A stretch of 12,740 nucleotides of DNA from WHSP01 sp964424945. Its GTDB lineage: Bacteria; Gemmatimonadota; Gemmatimonadetes; Longimicrobiales; Longimicrobiaceae. The stretch spans positions 1 to 12,740 of the forward strand of contig CAYRLB010000075.1 of assembly GCA_964424945.1 (NCBI GenBank), in the 5' to 3' direction. Of the stretch, positions 1-7,377 are shown piece by piece (the first letter of the stretch is position 1; each line of letters opens with the position of its first letter). The notes beneath the pieces were generated by a model. That model worked only from the letters and a program-made list of their open reading frames with translations, had not been told where the DNA came from and did no database searches. The position numbers and the translations under genes were made by a program.

Positions 1-1553
1 AGGTTCGCCTGGATGTTGCTGCGGCTGAAGTTGTTATCCTTCATCACGTAATCCTGATTCACGTGACCGAAGGAGAGGTAGTAGTTCGCGTCCCCTGCCG
101 TACCCGAAAGGGAGGCGTTGAAGTTGTACTGGGCCGCGTTCGGGTTGTTGATGATGGCGTCCGCCGCGTCGTACGACGGGAAGCTGCGCCAGTCGTTCAA
201 GGCTTCCTGCGTCGGGATCGTCCGGTTCTGACCCAGGTTCTGCTGTGACTCGACGTCGCTCGCCTTGTACTCGTACGCGTTGGTCATATGCTCGTACGGC
301 AGCCGCGTGAGGTTCTGCACGCCGTAATAGCCGTCGATCCTGAGCTGCGGCGCCTGAGCACGGCCCCGCTTCGTCGTCACAAGGATCACGCCGTTCGCGG
401 CGCGGAACCCGTAGACGGAGGCCGAGGCGTCCTTCAGCACCGAGATGGTCTCGATGTCCGAAGAGTTCAGGTGCTGGAACGCCGACTCGTCCGACGGCAC
501 ACCGTCGATCACGAACAGGGGTGTTCCCATGTTTCGGATCTGGATCGCCGTGGCGGCACCCGGTCGGCCGTCCGCGCCTGTCGCGGCACGTCCACCACTG
601 GTGCCCGTTCCGCCCGTCATGATCCGGGTGTTGATGCCCTGGATCTTTCCGACGAGGGCCTCAGCACCTGTGGTCGCGGAGGTCCGCTCGATGTCTTCCG
701 ACGAGATCGCGCTGACCGAACCGGAGACTGTGGCACGCGTCTGCGTACCGTAACCGACGACAACGATCCCCTCGAGCGCGACTGCGTCCTGCTGCAGCAC
801 CACGTTGACCGTCGAGCGGCCCGCGATCCCGACCTCCTCGGTCCTCATTCCGAGGATCGAGAAAACCAGGGTATCGTTGGGAGTGCGTGCCTGGAGCGTG
901 AAGGAACCGGACGCGTTCGTAATCGTTCCGATGGTCGTTCCCTTCACGCCGACGTTGACGCCGATCAGCGGTGCAAGATCCTCAGAGGTCACCCGACCGC
1001 TTACGGCGTGACTCTGTGCTGATGCTTCCCCGGGCCCCGACAGCGTCGCCGCTGCGAGTGCGCCGGCGGTCACCAGCCCCCTACCGCTTCGTATCAGTGT
1101 TTGAAGCATGCTTCCCTCTGCCGAGGTTGAAGTGGCCGTTACAACTTGCGGCTCAACAATTCCTTCCAACGCGGACGTTCGGTGCGGTTCAATCACGATG
1201 TGTTCACCATAGACCGTATACAGGAGGCGGGAGTTGATCAGCAGCCTGTCCAGAGCTTCGGCTACTGAAAGGGTAAGGCAGGAACATGAAACTACGAGTC
1301 GGGGAAGTCGACTGGGACTATAGATGATGCTCACGCCGGAGCGCAGCTGCAACGCCTTCAACGCATCATCGAGCAGCACATTGCTGACTTCCAGCCGAGC
1401 CCGCGTATCCAGAACCGGCGCTTCCGGCTGTAGCGGGGTTCCGGCGACCAGCTGACCCATCGAAATCTGGGCAAACGCGTCGATCGACGTCCCGGCAAGA
1501 AGCCCGGACGCGAGAAATCCTGATGCAAGCCGACGCGCAGAGTGCCGGATCAT
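1..1553 (-). CDS. SusC/RagA-family TonB-dependent receptor with STN domain (3' end outside window)
   Basis: This is an outer-membrane receptor of the SusC/RagA family, which imports oligomers with a SusD lipoprotein using TonB energy. The first 517 codons are visible. Residues 1-29 form a signal peptide ending AFAQ. About 53-121 is an STN domain, the part that contacts a FecR anti-sigma factor. About 181-258 is a carboxypeptidase-regulatory-like beta domain. EGIVVVGYGTQ (261-271) is the typical SusC TonB-box region, followed by the plug with the hallmark LKDASASVYG and ANGVILVTTKRG motifs. The frame is open with no stop from 1553 to the window edge. I chose ATG 1553 because it puts the signal peptide at the N-terminus; an in-frame ATG at 1622 would overlap fecR. 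Met149 (ATG at 1109) has AGAGGGA just upstream and begins a second signal-like segment ending ASAQ. The gene is third in an operon after sigma and fecR, 43 bp from fecR. The substrate cannot be told. Family certain, start less so. Confidence 0.93.
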   Translation of the reverse strand, partial: MIRHSARRLASGFLASGLLAGTSIDAFAQISMGQLVAGTPLQPEAPVLDTRARLEVSNVLLDDALKALQLRSGVSIIYSPSRLPRLVVSCSCLTLSVAEALDRLLINSRLLYTVYGEHIVIEPHRTSALEGIVEPQVVTATSTSAEGSMLQTLIRSGRGLVTAGALAAATLSGPGEASAQSHAVSGRVTSEDLAPLIGVNVGVKGTTIGTITNASGSFTLQARTPNDTLVFSILGMRTEEVGIAGRSTVNVVLQQDAVALEGIVVVGYGTQTRATVSGSVSAISSEDIERTSATTGAEALVGKIQGINTRIMTGGTGTSGGRAATGADGRPGAATAIQIRNMGTPLFVIDGVPSDESAFQHLNSSDIETISVLKDASASVYGFRAANGVILVTTKRGRAQAPQLRIDGYYGVQNLTRLPYEHMTNAYEYKASDVESQQNLGQNRTIPTQEALNDWRSFPSYDAADAIINNPNAAQYNFNASLSGTAGDANYYLSFGHVNQDYVMKDNNFSRSNIQAN

Positions 1554-1596
1554 TCTCAGGGCCTTCGAGGAGGCGAAAAAACTCACCACCCTGCGA

Positions 1597-2559
1597 TCAA
1601 AGACCAATCGTGACCTTTCCATCCTGAACCGAGCAGTGCACCGAAACCGCTCGGCAAAGGACGCGGGTGATCTCTTCGAGTGACTCGTCGGTAAAGGTAG
1701 CCCGAACTGTCTCACGTGCCACAACGCTGTCCAGTACGAGAACCGGAACACCGAAGCGGCGACTCAACTCGTCCGCGGCCCGGGAGAGCGGGGTGTTCTC
1801 GAAAGCAATGAAGTTGCCCACCCACGCAAGCTCCCGGTCCAGCTCTCCGGCATCGATCGGTCGGGTGACCGGAGCGCCGCCATCTCCGACCATTCCGACC
1901 TCGCTCGCCGCGATCTCCACCTGCGTCCCCGGCGCGCCCATCCGGACCGCGCCCTCGACGACGAGTACCCGCATATCATCATCGCGTGCTTCGAGATCGA
2001 AGCGGGTCCCGAGTACCAGGGCGTCTCCTGCGTGCGTCCGGATCCGGAAGGGGCGCGATTCGTCACGTGCAACCGAAAAGTACGCGCGCCCCTCCATCCA
2101 CACTTCCCGGGAGTTCGAATCGCCGGTGACCCGAAGGCGACTCCCCGGGCCCAGCCGCACGACCGATCCGTCCCCGAGACGCACGGTCGTCGATTCAGAG
2201 GCACCGGTAACGACTTCGCCCGCGCCGAACGCCCGGTCGGCATGCCCGCTCCACCGCGAAGAAACGACCAAGAGGGCGACCGCCGCCGCCGCGATGACCG
2301 TGGCGGCTCCTCGCCACCAACCTAAGGCCGATCGCCCTCGGCGTGAAGCGGACGCAGGTCGTGGCGCCAGGAGGTCCTCGATGAGCGGGGGCCCATCGAC
2401 CTCCTCGCAGAGCAGCACATCGGCGACCTCGTCGAGCATGCTGACCAGCCGACGATAGTGAAGCTCGTTCTCAAAGGATTCCCGTCGCCAGGCACGGAGC
2501 TTCGCTTCCTCGAGCTTCGAAGCCGTTCCATTCCTTACCCGACAGATCAACTCGTCCAA
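1597..2559 (-). CDS. FecR-family anti-sigma factor / transmembrane sensor
   Basis: This 320-residue inner-membrane protein would hold the neighbouring ECF sigma factor on the cytoplasmic side and read the receptor's STN domain in the periplasm. Residues 1-80 are a cytoplasmic, charged, helical N-terminus. A single membrane segment lies at about 82-101. A FecR beta domain follows at about 114-230, with motifs such as VRLGDGSVVRLGPGS and GRAYFSVA. The C-terminal 250-320 region is an STN-like/DUF4974 domain (FENTPLSRAADELSRRFGV). Length and order match Bacteroidota-type FecR proteins. The predicted start is TTG at 2559, supported by GAGAGGAC about five bases upstream. The gene lies 97 bp after the sigma gene and 43 bp before the receptor, so co-transcription is likely. 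The pairing with the receptor is inferred from order and the shared STN fold. It could act as a pro-sigma factor as well as an anti-sigma factor. Confidence 0.92.
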   Translation of the reverse strand: MDELICRVRNGTASKLEEAKLRAWRRESFENELHYRRLVSMLDEVADVLLCEEVDGPPLIEDLLAPRPASASRRGRSALGWWRGAATVIAAAAVALLVVSSRWSGHADRAFGAGEVVTGASESTTVRLGDGSVVRLGPGSRLRVTGDSNSREVWMEGRAYFSVARDESRPFRIRTHAGDALVLGTRFDLEARDDDMRVLVVEGAVRMGAPGTQVEIAASEVGMVGDGGAPVTRPIDAGELDRELAWVGNFIAFENTPLSRAADELSRRFGVPVLVLDSVVARETVRATFTDESLEEITRVLCRAVSVHCSVQDGKVTIGL

Positions 2560-2656
2560 GTCCTCTCTTCTCGATCAGGTTTCCTGGTTGAGATCGGTAA
2601 CGGGCGGCTCGCCGCCAACGATCTTCAGACAGACACTTGGACGGGCCGAAGGCTTG

Positions 2657-3289
2657 TCAGGTCGGTGCCCCCCCGCGTGGAAAGTGCTGCGCGAGCATGA
2701 CCCGAAGGTCTGCGATCCCAGCCTGGACATAGTTCATTACGGTCTGCGGCCGCACCCCCATGATACCGGAGATTTCTCTGTACGAAAGCCCCTGGATATG
2801 GAAGAGGGTGAACGCCTCCCTGCGCCGCTCAGGCAGCTTCCGAACCGCGCGAAGGATCGCGGTGCGCAGCTCGCCATTCTCCGCTTCCTCGAGCGGGGTC
2901 CTCACCGGTCGGTACTCCTGCTCCACCATGAAGGCGAGGCGCGTCCGGATCTTCAGCTTTCGCTGATCGCCCAGGACGAGGTTCCGTGCGGTCCGGAGGA
3001 GCCAGACCCGAACCGACCCGGTCGGGGTCCAGGAGGCGCGGTTCGCCCAGAGCCGGCTGAACGTTTCCTGGGTCACATCGTACGCCCGGTCCGAATCCCG
3101 GCACATGTGCCGCGCATAGACGAGCGTCCGGTTCCAGTACCTGTTGACGACTTCCTCGAACGCCGCCACATCTCCGTCCCGGACCAGGCACATCAACCGG
3201 GCTGTTTCGGCATCGGCAGCCGAGTTCCTATCTCCCTGATCAGCACCTGCGGCGCTGTCGGCAGGTCGGCGACTCGAGATAATTTGCAC
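2657..3289 (-). CDS. RNA polymerase ECF-type sigma-70 factor (FecI-like)
   Basis: This is an extracytoplasmic-function sigma factor of 210 residues that would direct RNA polymerase to the receptor operon or its targets when released by FecR. Region 2 spans about 33-100, including DVTQETFSRLW (71-81) of region 2.2 and WLLRTARNL. Region 4 spans about 145-197, with LPERRREAFTL and the helix-turn-helix SYREISGIMGVRPQTVMNYV. Only these two sigma regions are present, as expected for ECF factors. The start used is GTG at 3289. The conserved part begins only near residue 30, so the true start may be further downstream. It is the first gene of the sigma-fecR-receptor cassette. It has no match to house-keeping sigma regions 1 or 3. 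Family assignment is firm; the promoter it recognises is not known. Confidence 0.93.
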   Translation of the reverse strand: MQIISSRRPADSAAGADQGDRNSAADAETARLMCLVRDGDVAAFEEVVNRYWNRTLVYARHMCRDSDRAYDVTQETFSRLWANRASWTPTGSVRVWLLRTARNLVLGDQRKLKIRTRLAFMVEQEYRPVRTPLEEAENGELRTAILRAVRKLPERRREAFTLFHIQGLSYREISGIMGVRPQTVMNYVQAGIADLRVMLAQHFPRGGAPT

Positions 3290-3638
3290 TATGCTAAACC
3301 GAAGATGAACGTCGCCCCCTGCCCGGAAGGACGAACGGCCGGGGGTTGGCGAACGAGGTTCTTCGGTGTCGCGCCAATGTAACTAACGCTTCACCTTTCT
3401 GTATATACTCACACGAAGGGTGAACCCGCAAATCCGGGTGCTGAGCTTCCACCGGAAAGGTCGCGCGGCACGCCGGCTGAACCCACCGGATAGGCCGGTC
3501 TGGCTGGCGGATCACTGGGCCGGCTCGCCCATTTGGGACGCGTTTCCCCGTACCTCCGCGCAACGCCGGCCGACGGGTCACCGCCTCTGAGCGGCAGAGC
3601 CTCTTCAAAGTAGCCGGCTCCACGCCTTTTCAAAAACC
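3290..3638. other. Divergent intergenic region upstream of the sigma gene
   Basis: This stretch of about 350 bp separates the sigma cassette (minus) from the two-TM gene (plus). I see no convincing gene in it: the open frames are short, overlap one another and have no recognisable content. On the minus strand TATATA at 3402-3407 could be a -10 element for the sigma gene, but no good -35 lies 16-18 bp upstream. An ECF-dependent promoter could sit here instead. The local AT content around 3360-3420 is higher than in the neighbouring genes, as expected for a promoter region. Confidence 0.5.
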
Positions 3639-3667
3639 TTGTCGGGTAGCGCGGCGCTGTTTACTCT
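3639..3667 (+). promoter_or_regulatory. Possible promoter of the two-TM gene
   Basis: TTGTCG (3639-3644) and TACTCT (3662-3667) are separated by 17 bp and resemble a weak sigma-70 -35/-10 pair. If real, transcription would start near 3674. That would leave almost no leader before ATG 3684 and about 50 bases before ATG 3723. The -10 matches the consensus at only three positions, so this is tentative. Confidence 0.3.
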
Positions 3668-3683
3668 GATCCGAGATCGCAGC

Positions 3684-4286
3684 ATGCCGCGACATCTCTC
3701 CCCCCGCCGCCCATCAGACCAGATGGCTACCACCCACGTCGATCAGAGCCTCGACCGGTCCCTGATGCAGCTCTACCGTCAGCTCCGGAATGAGATGTTC
3801 AACAGGGACTACTATGGCTGTCTTCTCCACCGGCGGCGGAGGCTCGACCGCATCTTCCAGTTCACGATCGCCTTCGGAAGCTCCTCCGCGATCGGCGGGT
3901 GGGCCATTTTCGGTCAGGGTGGCGGTGAGATGGTCTGGGCGATCATCGCGGGACTGACGGCAGTCGTCGCGATCGCCCAGCCGATCCTCAACCTCTCCAA
4001 AGATATCGAACGATACAGCAAGCTCTTTTCTGCCCACGCCCTCATCTATGAGGAGCTCGAACGCATCGTGGCCGAGGTCGAGGTGAAGCAGGACTTCCCG
4101 CCAGCCCTTCGGAAGACTTTCGTCGACGCATGGAAACGACGGTCACCGATCGCAACCGAGGATGATCCGAAGCTGAATATGCGGCTGGCCAGGGCGTGCC
4201 AGGCGACGGTGAACAGACGCTGGCCAAAGGACCGGTTCTGGATGCCGGTTACTACGCTCTCCCCCGATACCTCAATGGTTCCATGA
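3684..4286 (+). CDS. Two-TM membrane protein, SLATT/DUF4231-like architecture
   Basis: I do not recognise a named gene here. From ATG 3684 it encodes 200 residues; ATG 3723 (MATTHVDQ) gives 187, and a TTG at 3639 would give 215. Numbering from 3723, an N-terminal helix with many charges (11-43, including YRQLRNEMFNRDYYG and an RRRR cluster) leads into a hairpin of two membrane helices (about 44-64 and 70-89). A long amphipathic, probably coiled helix follows (about 92-122, LSKDIERYSKLF onward), then a basic tail. This layout of helix, 2TM and helix is that of SLATT-type proteins, some of which act as membrane effectors in anti-phage systems. The similarity is architectural and a homology search was not possible. 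The stop overlaps the next start as ATGA, so the two proteins are probably made together. There is no nucleotide-sensing or toxin gene beside it, so a defence role is speculative. Confidence 0.75.
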   Translation: MPRHLSPRRPSDQMATTHVDQSLDRSLMQLYRQLRNEMFNRDYYGCLLHRRRRLDRIFQFTIAFGSSSAIGGWAIFGQGGGEMVWAIIAGLTAVVAIAQPILNLSKDIERYSKLFSAHALIYEELERIVAEVEVKQDFPPALRKTFVDAWKRRSPIATEDDPKLNMRLARACQATVNRRWPKDRFWMPVTTLSPDTSMVP

Positions 4287-4471
4287 ACGACGACCGACGG
4301 GATGAACCACGCGACCCGCCGACCCCAGGCCACGGGCGACCAGAACCTCCGAGGGAACGCGACATCGGCGATGATGAGGACGTCTCCTTCCCCTTCCCCG
4401 CCCTGGATCCACCCGATGAGTGGCCCGACCCCGTCGTGCCGACGAGAATGCCGGAGCGGGAGCTCGCCTGA
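4283..4471 (+). CDS. Small acidic proline-rich protein, coupled to the two-TM gene
   Basis: This 62-residue protein starts at an ATG whose last two bases are part of the upstream gene's TGA stop, a layout typical of translational coupling. About a third of the residues are Asp, Glu or Pro, with segments such as DDRRDEPRDPPTPGHG, GDDEDVSFPFPALDPP and DEWPDPVVP. No membrane segment, signal peptide or cysteine is seen, so it is probably a disordered cytoplasmic protein or a partner of the two-TM protein. Codon use (GTC TCC TTC CCC, GCC CTG) fits the surrounding genes. Function is unknown. It could still be a chance open frame, because the opposite strand is also partly open here. Confidence 0.55.
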   Translation: MNDDRRDEPRDPPTPGHGRPEPPRERDIGDDEDVSFPFPALDPPDEWPDPVVPTRMPERELA

Positions 4472-4479
4472 AAATCTGG

Positions 4480-4808
4480 AGCGAGATGTCGAGCGACGGC
4501 TGAGACGCGCTTCTACGCCATAGGTCGCCGCCCTCTGCGGGCGAGCCTGGGCGAGGTAGTGCGGGTCGTGCTCGATCCCGGGACCTGGGCGCGCGCCCAT
4601 GCAGCTTGAGCGAGTAGAATCCGGCATTGCAGCCGATATCCAGCACCGTTGCTCCCGTCATGTCTGCGGGGAACGCCGGCTCGACTACTGCCCAAAGTTC
4701 GTTGAGGAAGTTGCCCAGCGGGTGGTGAGGCGCGGTGCGAACTCCGCGAAGATCGAGATTATGGAACCAAGGTTCCAGCTCCCGGATCTTCGCCTGTAGC
4801 TCCTGCAT
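4480..4808 (-). pseudogene. Frameshifted remnant of a SAM-dependent methyltransferase
   Basis: From ATG 4808 the frame reads MQELQAKIRELEPWFHN and continues to LDIGCNAGFYSLKL, the SAM-binding motif I of a methyltransferase family related to TIGR04290/CmoB-like proteins. At about 4590-4605, in a run of GC repeats, the frame is lost. The homologous reading continues in another frame as GIEHDPHYLAQAR and TYGVEARLS, which is what this family shows next. After about 4480 no family-like sequence remains. Complete members are roughly 230-260 residues, so over half of the gene is gone. The 5' end lies only about 20 bp from the IS3 relic, which suggests that element insertion and later deletion broke the locus. 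A sequencing error could explain the frameshift but not the missing C-terminus. Confidence 0.72.
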
Positions 4809-4831
4809 CGCGAGCCGGGAGGTCGAGAAGG

Positions 4832-5038
4832 GTGCCAGAGGCCCGCGCCGTCTGTCGCCGAGTTGGGATCACGGAACAGATCTTCTACCGCTGGAGGCAG
4901 AAGTACGGCGGGATGCAGGTCAGCGACGCCCGGCGGCTCAAGCAGCTCGAGGAGGAGAACCTCCGGCTGAAGCGCATCGTCGCGGATCAGGCGCTCAACC
5001 TCCAGGTGCTGAAGGACGTGCTGTGGAACGGATCGTGA
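4832..5038 (+). pseudogene. IS3-family transposase OrfA, N-terminally truncated
   Basis: OrfA is the DNA-binding subunit of IS3-family transposases. The visible part shows the helix-turn-helix end CRRVGITEQIFYRWRQKYGG, then the leucine-zipper coiled coil RLKQLEEENLRLKRIVADQ, and ends with LKDVLWNGS. All are typical of the family. The first 20-25 residues (usually F.EEQI....) are missing, replaced by the junction with the methyltransferase remnant. The GTG at 4832 is only the first possible start in the open frame. Its stop TGA overlaps the orfB start as GTGA. Confidence 0.8.
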
Positions 5039-5215
5039 CGGCGCGGGAGCGGCGCCATGTCGTCGAGAAGATCCAAGCCGCAGCGGGCATCAGCGAGCGT
5101 CGGGCGATCCGGTTCACGGGATTTCCCCGGTCGATCATCCGGTACAGGAGCGTCCGTAAGCCCCAGGAAGCTCTGCGCGCGCGAATCCGGGAATTGGCGG
5201 ACCATCAATCACAGA
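5035..5215 (+). pseudogene. IS3-family transposase OrfB, 5' fragment only
   Basis: A GTG at 5035 overlapping the orfA stop opens the -1 frame, as in intact IS3 elements. It encodes VTARERRHVVEKIQAAAG, then SERRAIRFTGFPRSIIRYRS and ALRARIRELADHQ, matching the N-terminal HTH_21-type segment of OrfB. The rve integrase domain that should follow is absent. The protein-like signal is lost after about 5215 because of a frameshift, and the element ends before 5254. Not functional. Confidence 0.78.
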
Positions 5216-5253
5216 TAGGTGCGGCCGAGGCTGCTCCTGACCCGACGGCTAGG

Positions 5254-7098
5254 CTAAGCAATCCCCGGCTCCGGGTCTCCCACTATCAGCACAGAGCAGG
5301 AGGCCGCCCGCAGAACTGCACTCGCGACACTTCCGAGCAGCACCCGCCCGAGGGCGCCGCGGCCATGCGAACCCATGACGATCAGGTCCGCATCGGAACG
5401 GGCCTGCTCGGCCACGATCTCCGCGCCGGAGCTCCCGATGATCACCTTGATCATTACGGTTTCGGGATCAATTCCGGCGCGGTGGACCTGGTCCCGCAGC
5501 CAATTTTCCCGTTCATGAACCCATCCTCCCGGCTGGGCCGGGTCCCCTTGGCCGAGGTCCGGTCCAACTCCGCTCAGCTGACCGAACTCGCCATACAGAG
5601 AGATTGCAGGGTTATCCACATATACTACTTCCAGTGATCCGCCGAATCGACCCCTCAGAAATTCCGCCCAGGAAAGCGCTCGCAGGGAGAGTTCCGAGCC
5701 GTCCACCGCAGCGAGTAGGCGGCGGGGCGGCTCGCGCAACTCGCCCCGGGTAACCAGAACGGGCGCCGGCGACGCCCGGAGCACTCGCTCCACCGTGGTC
5801 CCCAGCATGCTCGACGAACCTCGCTTGACTTCGCTTCTACCGTGGCCTCCCATGACAACGAGGTCCACATCGCTGGCCAGACGTACGATCTGCTCTGCCG
5901 GCTCGCCCTCGTGCACCTCCGTCCGCCAGATTTCCGGGTGTGCTCCCCCTGTCGTCAGGGCGCTCCGCATGTCTTCAAGTCGTCCCTCCGCACCCGCACG
6001 AGCGGTGCGCAGCAGTTCATCGCGCGAGCCGTATCGTCCCGCCAGGGCGGAGGGGGGCTCGGGGACATCCAGAACGTGAACGAGAAGGTGCTCAGCCTCC
6101 GGGGCAAATTCCCGCGTGCTCCACATGGCGGCTTCGAGCGAGCATTCGCTGAAGTCTGTTGCAACCATTACCCGCTCGAGTCGGGGGGTGTGTGCGTGGC
6201 CACTCCAGAGAGAGGGCGGCACCAGGAGCACGGGACAGGGGGCCTGGCGTGCGACGCCCGACGCCATACTCCCGATCAGCGCCCGGCGCAGGCCTCCTCG
6301 CCCATGCGTGCCCATGGCAAGCAAGTCGATCTGCCGCCTTGCGGCCCATTGCAGCGTTGCCTCTGTAGGCATGCTGTCCCACAGCACCTCAATCTGAACG
6401 TCGAGGGTCTGCGCGCCGGCCACGCACGATACCGCCCGCTTAACCTGCCGCTCGAGTTCGGGCCGGATGACCGTCTCCTCCAGGGCCGGGTTGCCCGCTT
6501 GCTCGAGGGGCAACCCAACGTACATGACGCGGATGCCGGGGACGCTCTCCGTCTCCGGAGCTTGAGCCAGCTGCAAGGCCCAGCCGAAAGCCGTTTCCAG
6601 CGCACCCTGAGAGGGGTCGGAGAAGTCGATCGGGACGCCGATGTGGCGGATCACATCGGGCAGCGGTTCCCGTACCACCAGGCAAGGAACCTTCGCTGTT
6701 CGGATCACCCAGTCAGCGGTAGTCCCCAGGAAGTGCGCACCGGCCGCCCCGCCCCGATGTGCGCCCACAAGAATGATGTCGGCGGAAACTTCCTCCGCAC
6801 GGTCCAGGATCGCCTTCCGGGCGAGGTAGATGATGACCTTCTGGCTGGTTGGAAGAAAGCCCTCGGGCATTGTCCGCTCCACCTGCTCCTGAAGCCGCTC
6901 CTCAGCGGTCTCAATCTGGCCGAAAAAACCGGTCCTGCGCATTACATCTTTGGATGGAATCCAAGGAAGTTCGAGGGAATGCAGCAGATGAAGCTCCGCA
7001 CCAGCGCGCTGCGCGAGAACGGCGGCCGCCCTGACGATGGCGTCGGAGCCAGTACTCAGATCCGTGGTGGCGAGAATCGAGCGAACAGAGCCGTGCAT
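5254..7098 (-). CDS. Universal stress protein with four tandem Usp domains
   Basis: This cytoplasmic protein of 614 residues contains four Usp folds: about 4-143, 150-294, 306-450 and 457-607. Each begins with a beta strand and the ATP-contacting Asp (TTDLS at 13, PIDFS at 158, ATDFS at 315, AVDGS at 466). The nucleotide motif G-2X-G-9X-G(S/T) is intact in domain 2 (GTHG 263-266 to GS 276-277) and domain 4 (GSHG 576-579 to GS 589-590). Domain 3 keeps GGHG but has 12 residues before GT. Domain 1 reads GAHRGG and lacks the second Gly. Usual Usp proteins have one or two domains. ATG 7098 has an excellent GGAGGAAG ribosome site. The gene stands alone, with its own promoter upstream and IS relics on both sides. 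A role in stress survival is inferred from the family; the ligand of each domain is unknown. Confidence 0.93.
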   Translation of the reverse strand: MHGSVRSILATTDLSTGSDAIVRAAAVLAQRAGAELHLLHSLELPWIPSKDVMRRTGFFGQIETAEERLQEQVERTMPEGFLPTSQKVIIYLARKAILDRAEEVSADIILVGAHRGGAAGAHFLGTTADWVIRTAKVPCLVVREPLPDVIRHIGVPIDFSDPSQGALETAFGWALQLAQAPETESVPGIRVMYVGLPLEQAGNPALEETVIRPELERQVKRAVSCVAGAQTLDVQIEVLWDSMPTEATLQWAARRQIDLLAMGTHGRGGLRRALIGSMASGVARQAPCPVLLVPPSLWSGHAHTPRLERVMVATDFSECSLEAAMWSTREFAPEAEHLLVHVLDVPEPPSALAGRYGSRDELLRTARAGAEGRLEDMRSALTTGGAHPEIWRTEVHEGEPAEQIVRLASDVDLVVMGGHGRSEVKRGSSSMLGTTVERVLRASPAPVLVTRGELREPPRRLLAAVDGSELSLRALSWAEFLRGRFGGSLEVVYVDNPAISLYGEFGQLSGVGPDLGQGDPAQPGGWVHERENWLRDQVHRAGIDPETVMIKVIIGSSGAEIVAEQARSDADLIVMGSHGRGALGRVLLGSVASAVLRAASCSVLIVGDPEPGIA

Positions 7099-7192
7099 TT
7101 TCTTCCTCCGGTGCTTGAGATCACGTCAGGCCGGCGAACCTTTACCGCTCATTTGCACGGTAGCGATTCTCAACAGTTCCGATGTCAGTAAG

Positions 7193-7221
7193 AGTATAAC
7201 CGTCGTGTCGGGAATTGTCCC
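7193..7221 (-). promoter_or_regulatory. Sigma-70-like promoter of the tetra-Usp gene
   Basis: On the minus strand GGGACA (7216-7221) and TATACT (7193-7198) are separated by 17 bp. The -10 matches five of six consensus positions and the -35 four of six. The predicted start lies near 7186, which gives a leader of roughly 90 bases before ATG 7098. Confidence 0.5.
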
Positions 7222-7377
7222 TGCTTTTCTTGATTAGCGGGCCGACCCTGTCCTGGATGTGGGCCATAGATCGTGACTCTACACCACGGGGAACTCTGCC
7301 CTGGGATAGAGGCGGATCCGAAGCCTGCTGCCAGTAGTCTCTGAAGTGCATTTCATAACGGATAAGGTGTTGGGATA
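7222..7377. other. Intergenic stretch between usp promoter and IS630 relic
   Basis: No gene is supported here. Open frames on both strands have no recognisable content. The stretch joins the usp promoter to the decayed IS630 copy and may contain the eroded left end of that element. I could not identify a terminal inverted repeat. Confidence 0.4.

Larger units (their letters stand above)
4820..5253 (+). mobile_element. Truncated IS3-family element (orfA and start of orfB)
   Basis: This is the remains of an IS3-family insertion sequence, probably of the IS407-like group. It keeps most of orfA and the first part of orfB. The orfB integrase core with its DDE catalytic residues is missing and both ends appear lost. 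Past about 5215 the orfB frame is shifted, but VRPRLLLTRRLG in the +1 frame still resembles the family, so the remnant reaches close to the usp stop codon. No terminal inverted repeats or target duplications were found by eye. It cannot move on its own. Confidence 0.82.

Noticed and set aside
288..1022. 244-residue plus-strand open frame
   Set aside because: It lies antisense to the SusC/RagA receptor, which has clear family motifs; the product is Arg-rich with no recognisable content.
4046..4627. 193-residue minus-strand frame as an intact gene
   Set aside because: Only its first part matches the methyltransferase family; the remainder is antisense to the two-TM gene and its small partner.
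4735..5637. 300-residue plus-strand open frame spanning the IS3 relic and the end of usp
   Set aside because: Only the middle part (orfB start) is meaningful; the rest is out of frame with orfA or antisense to the Usp gene.
5842..7191. 449-residue plus-strand open frame
   Set aside because: It is fully antisense to the four-domain Usp protein and has a composition typical of a GC-rich shadow frame.
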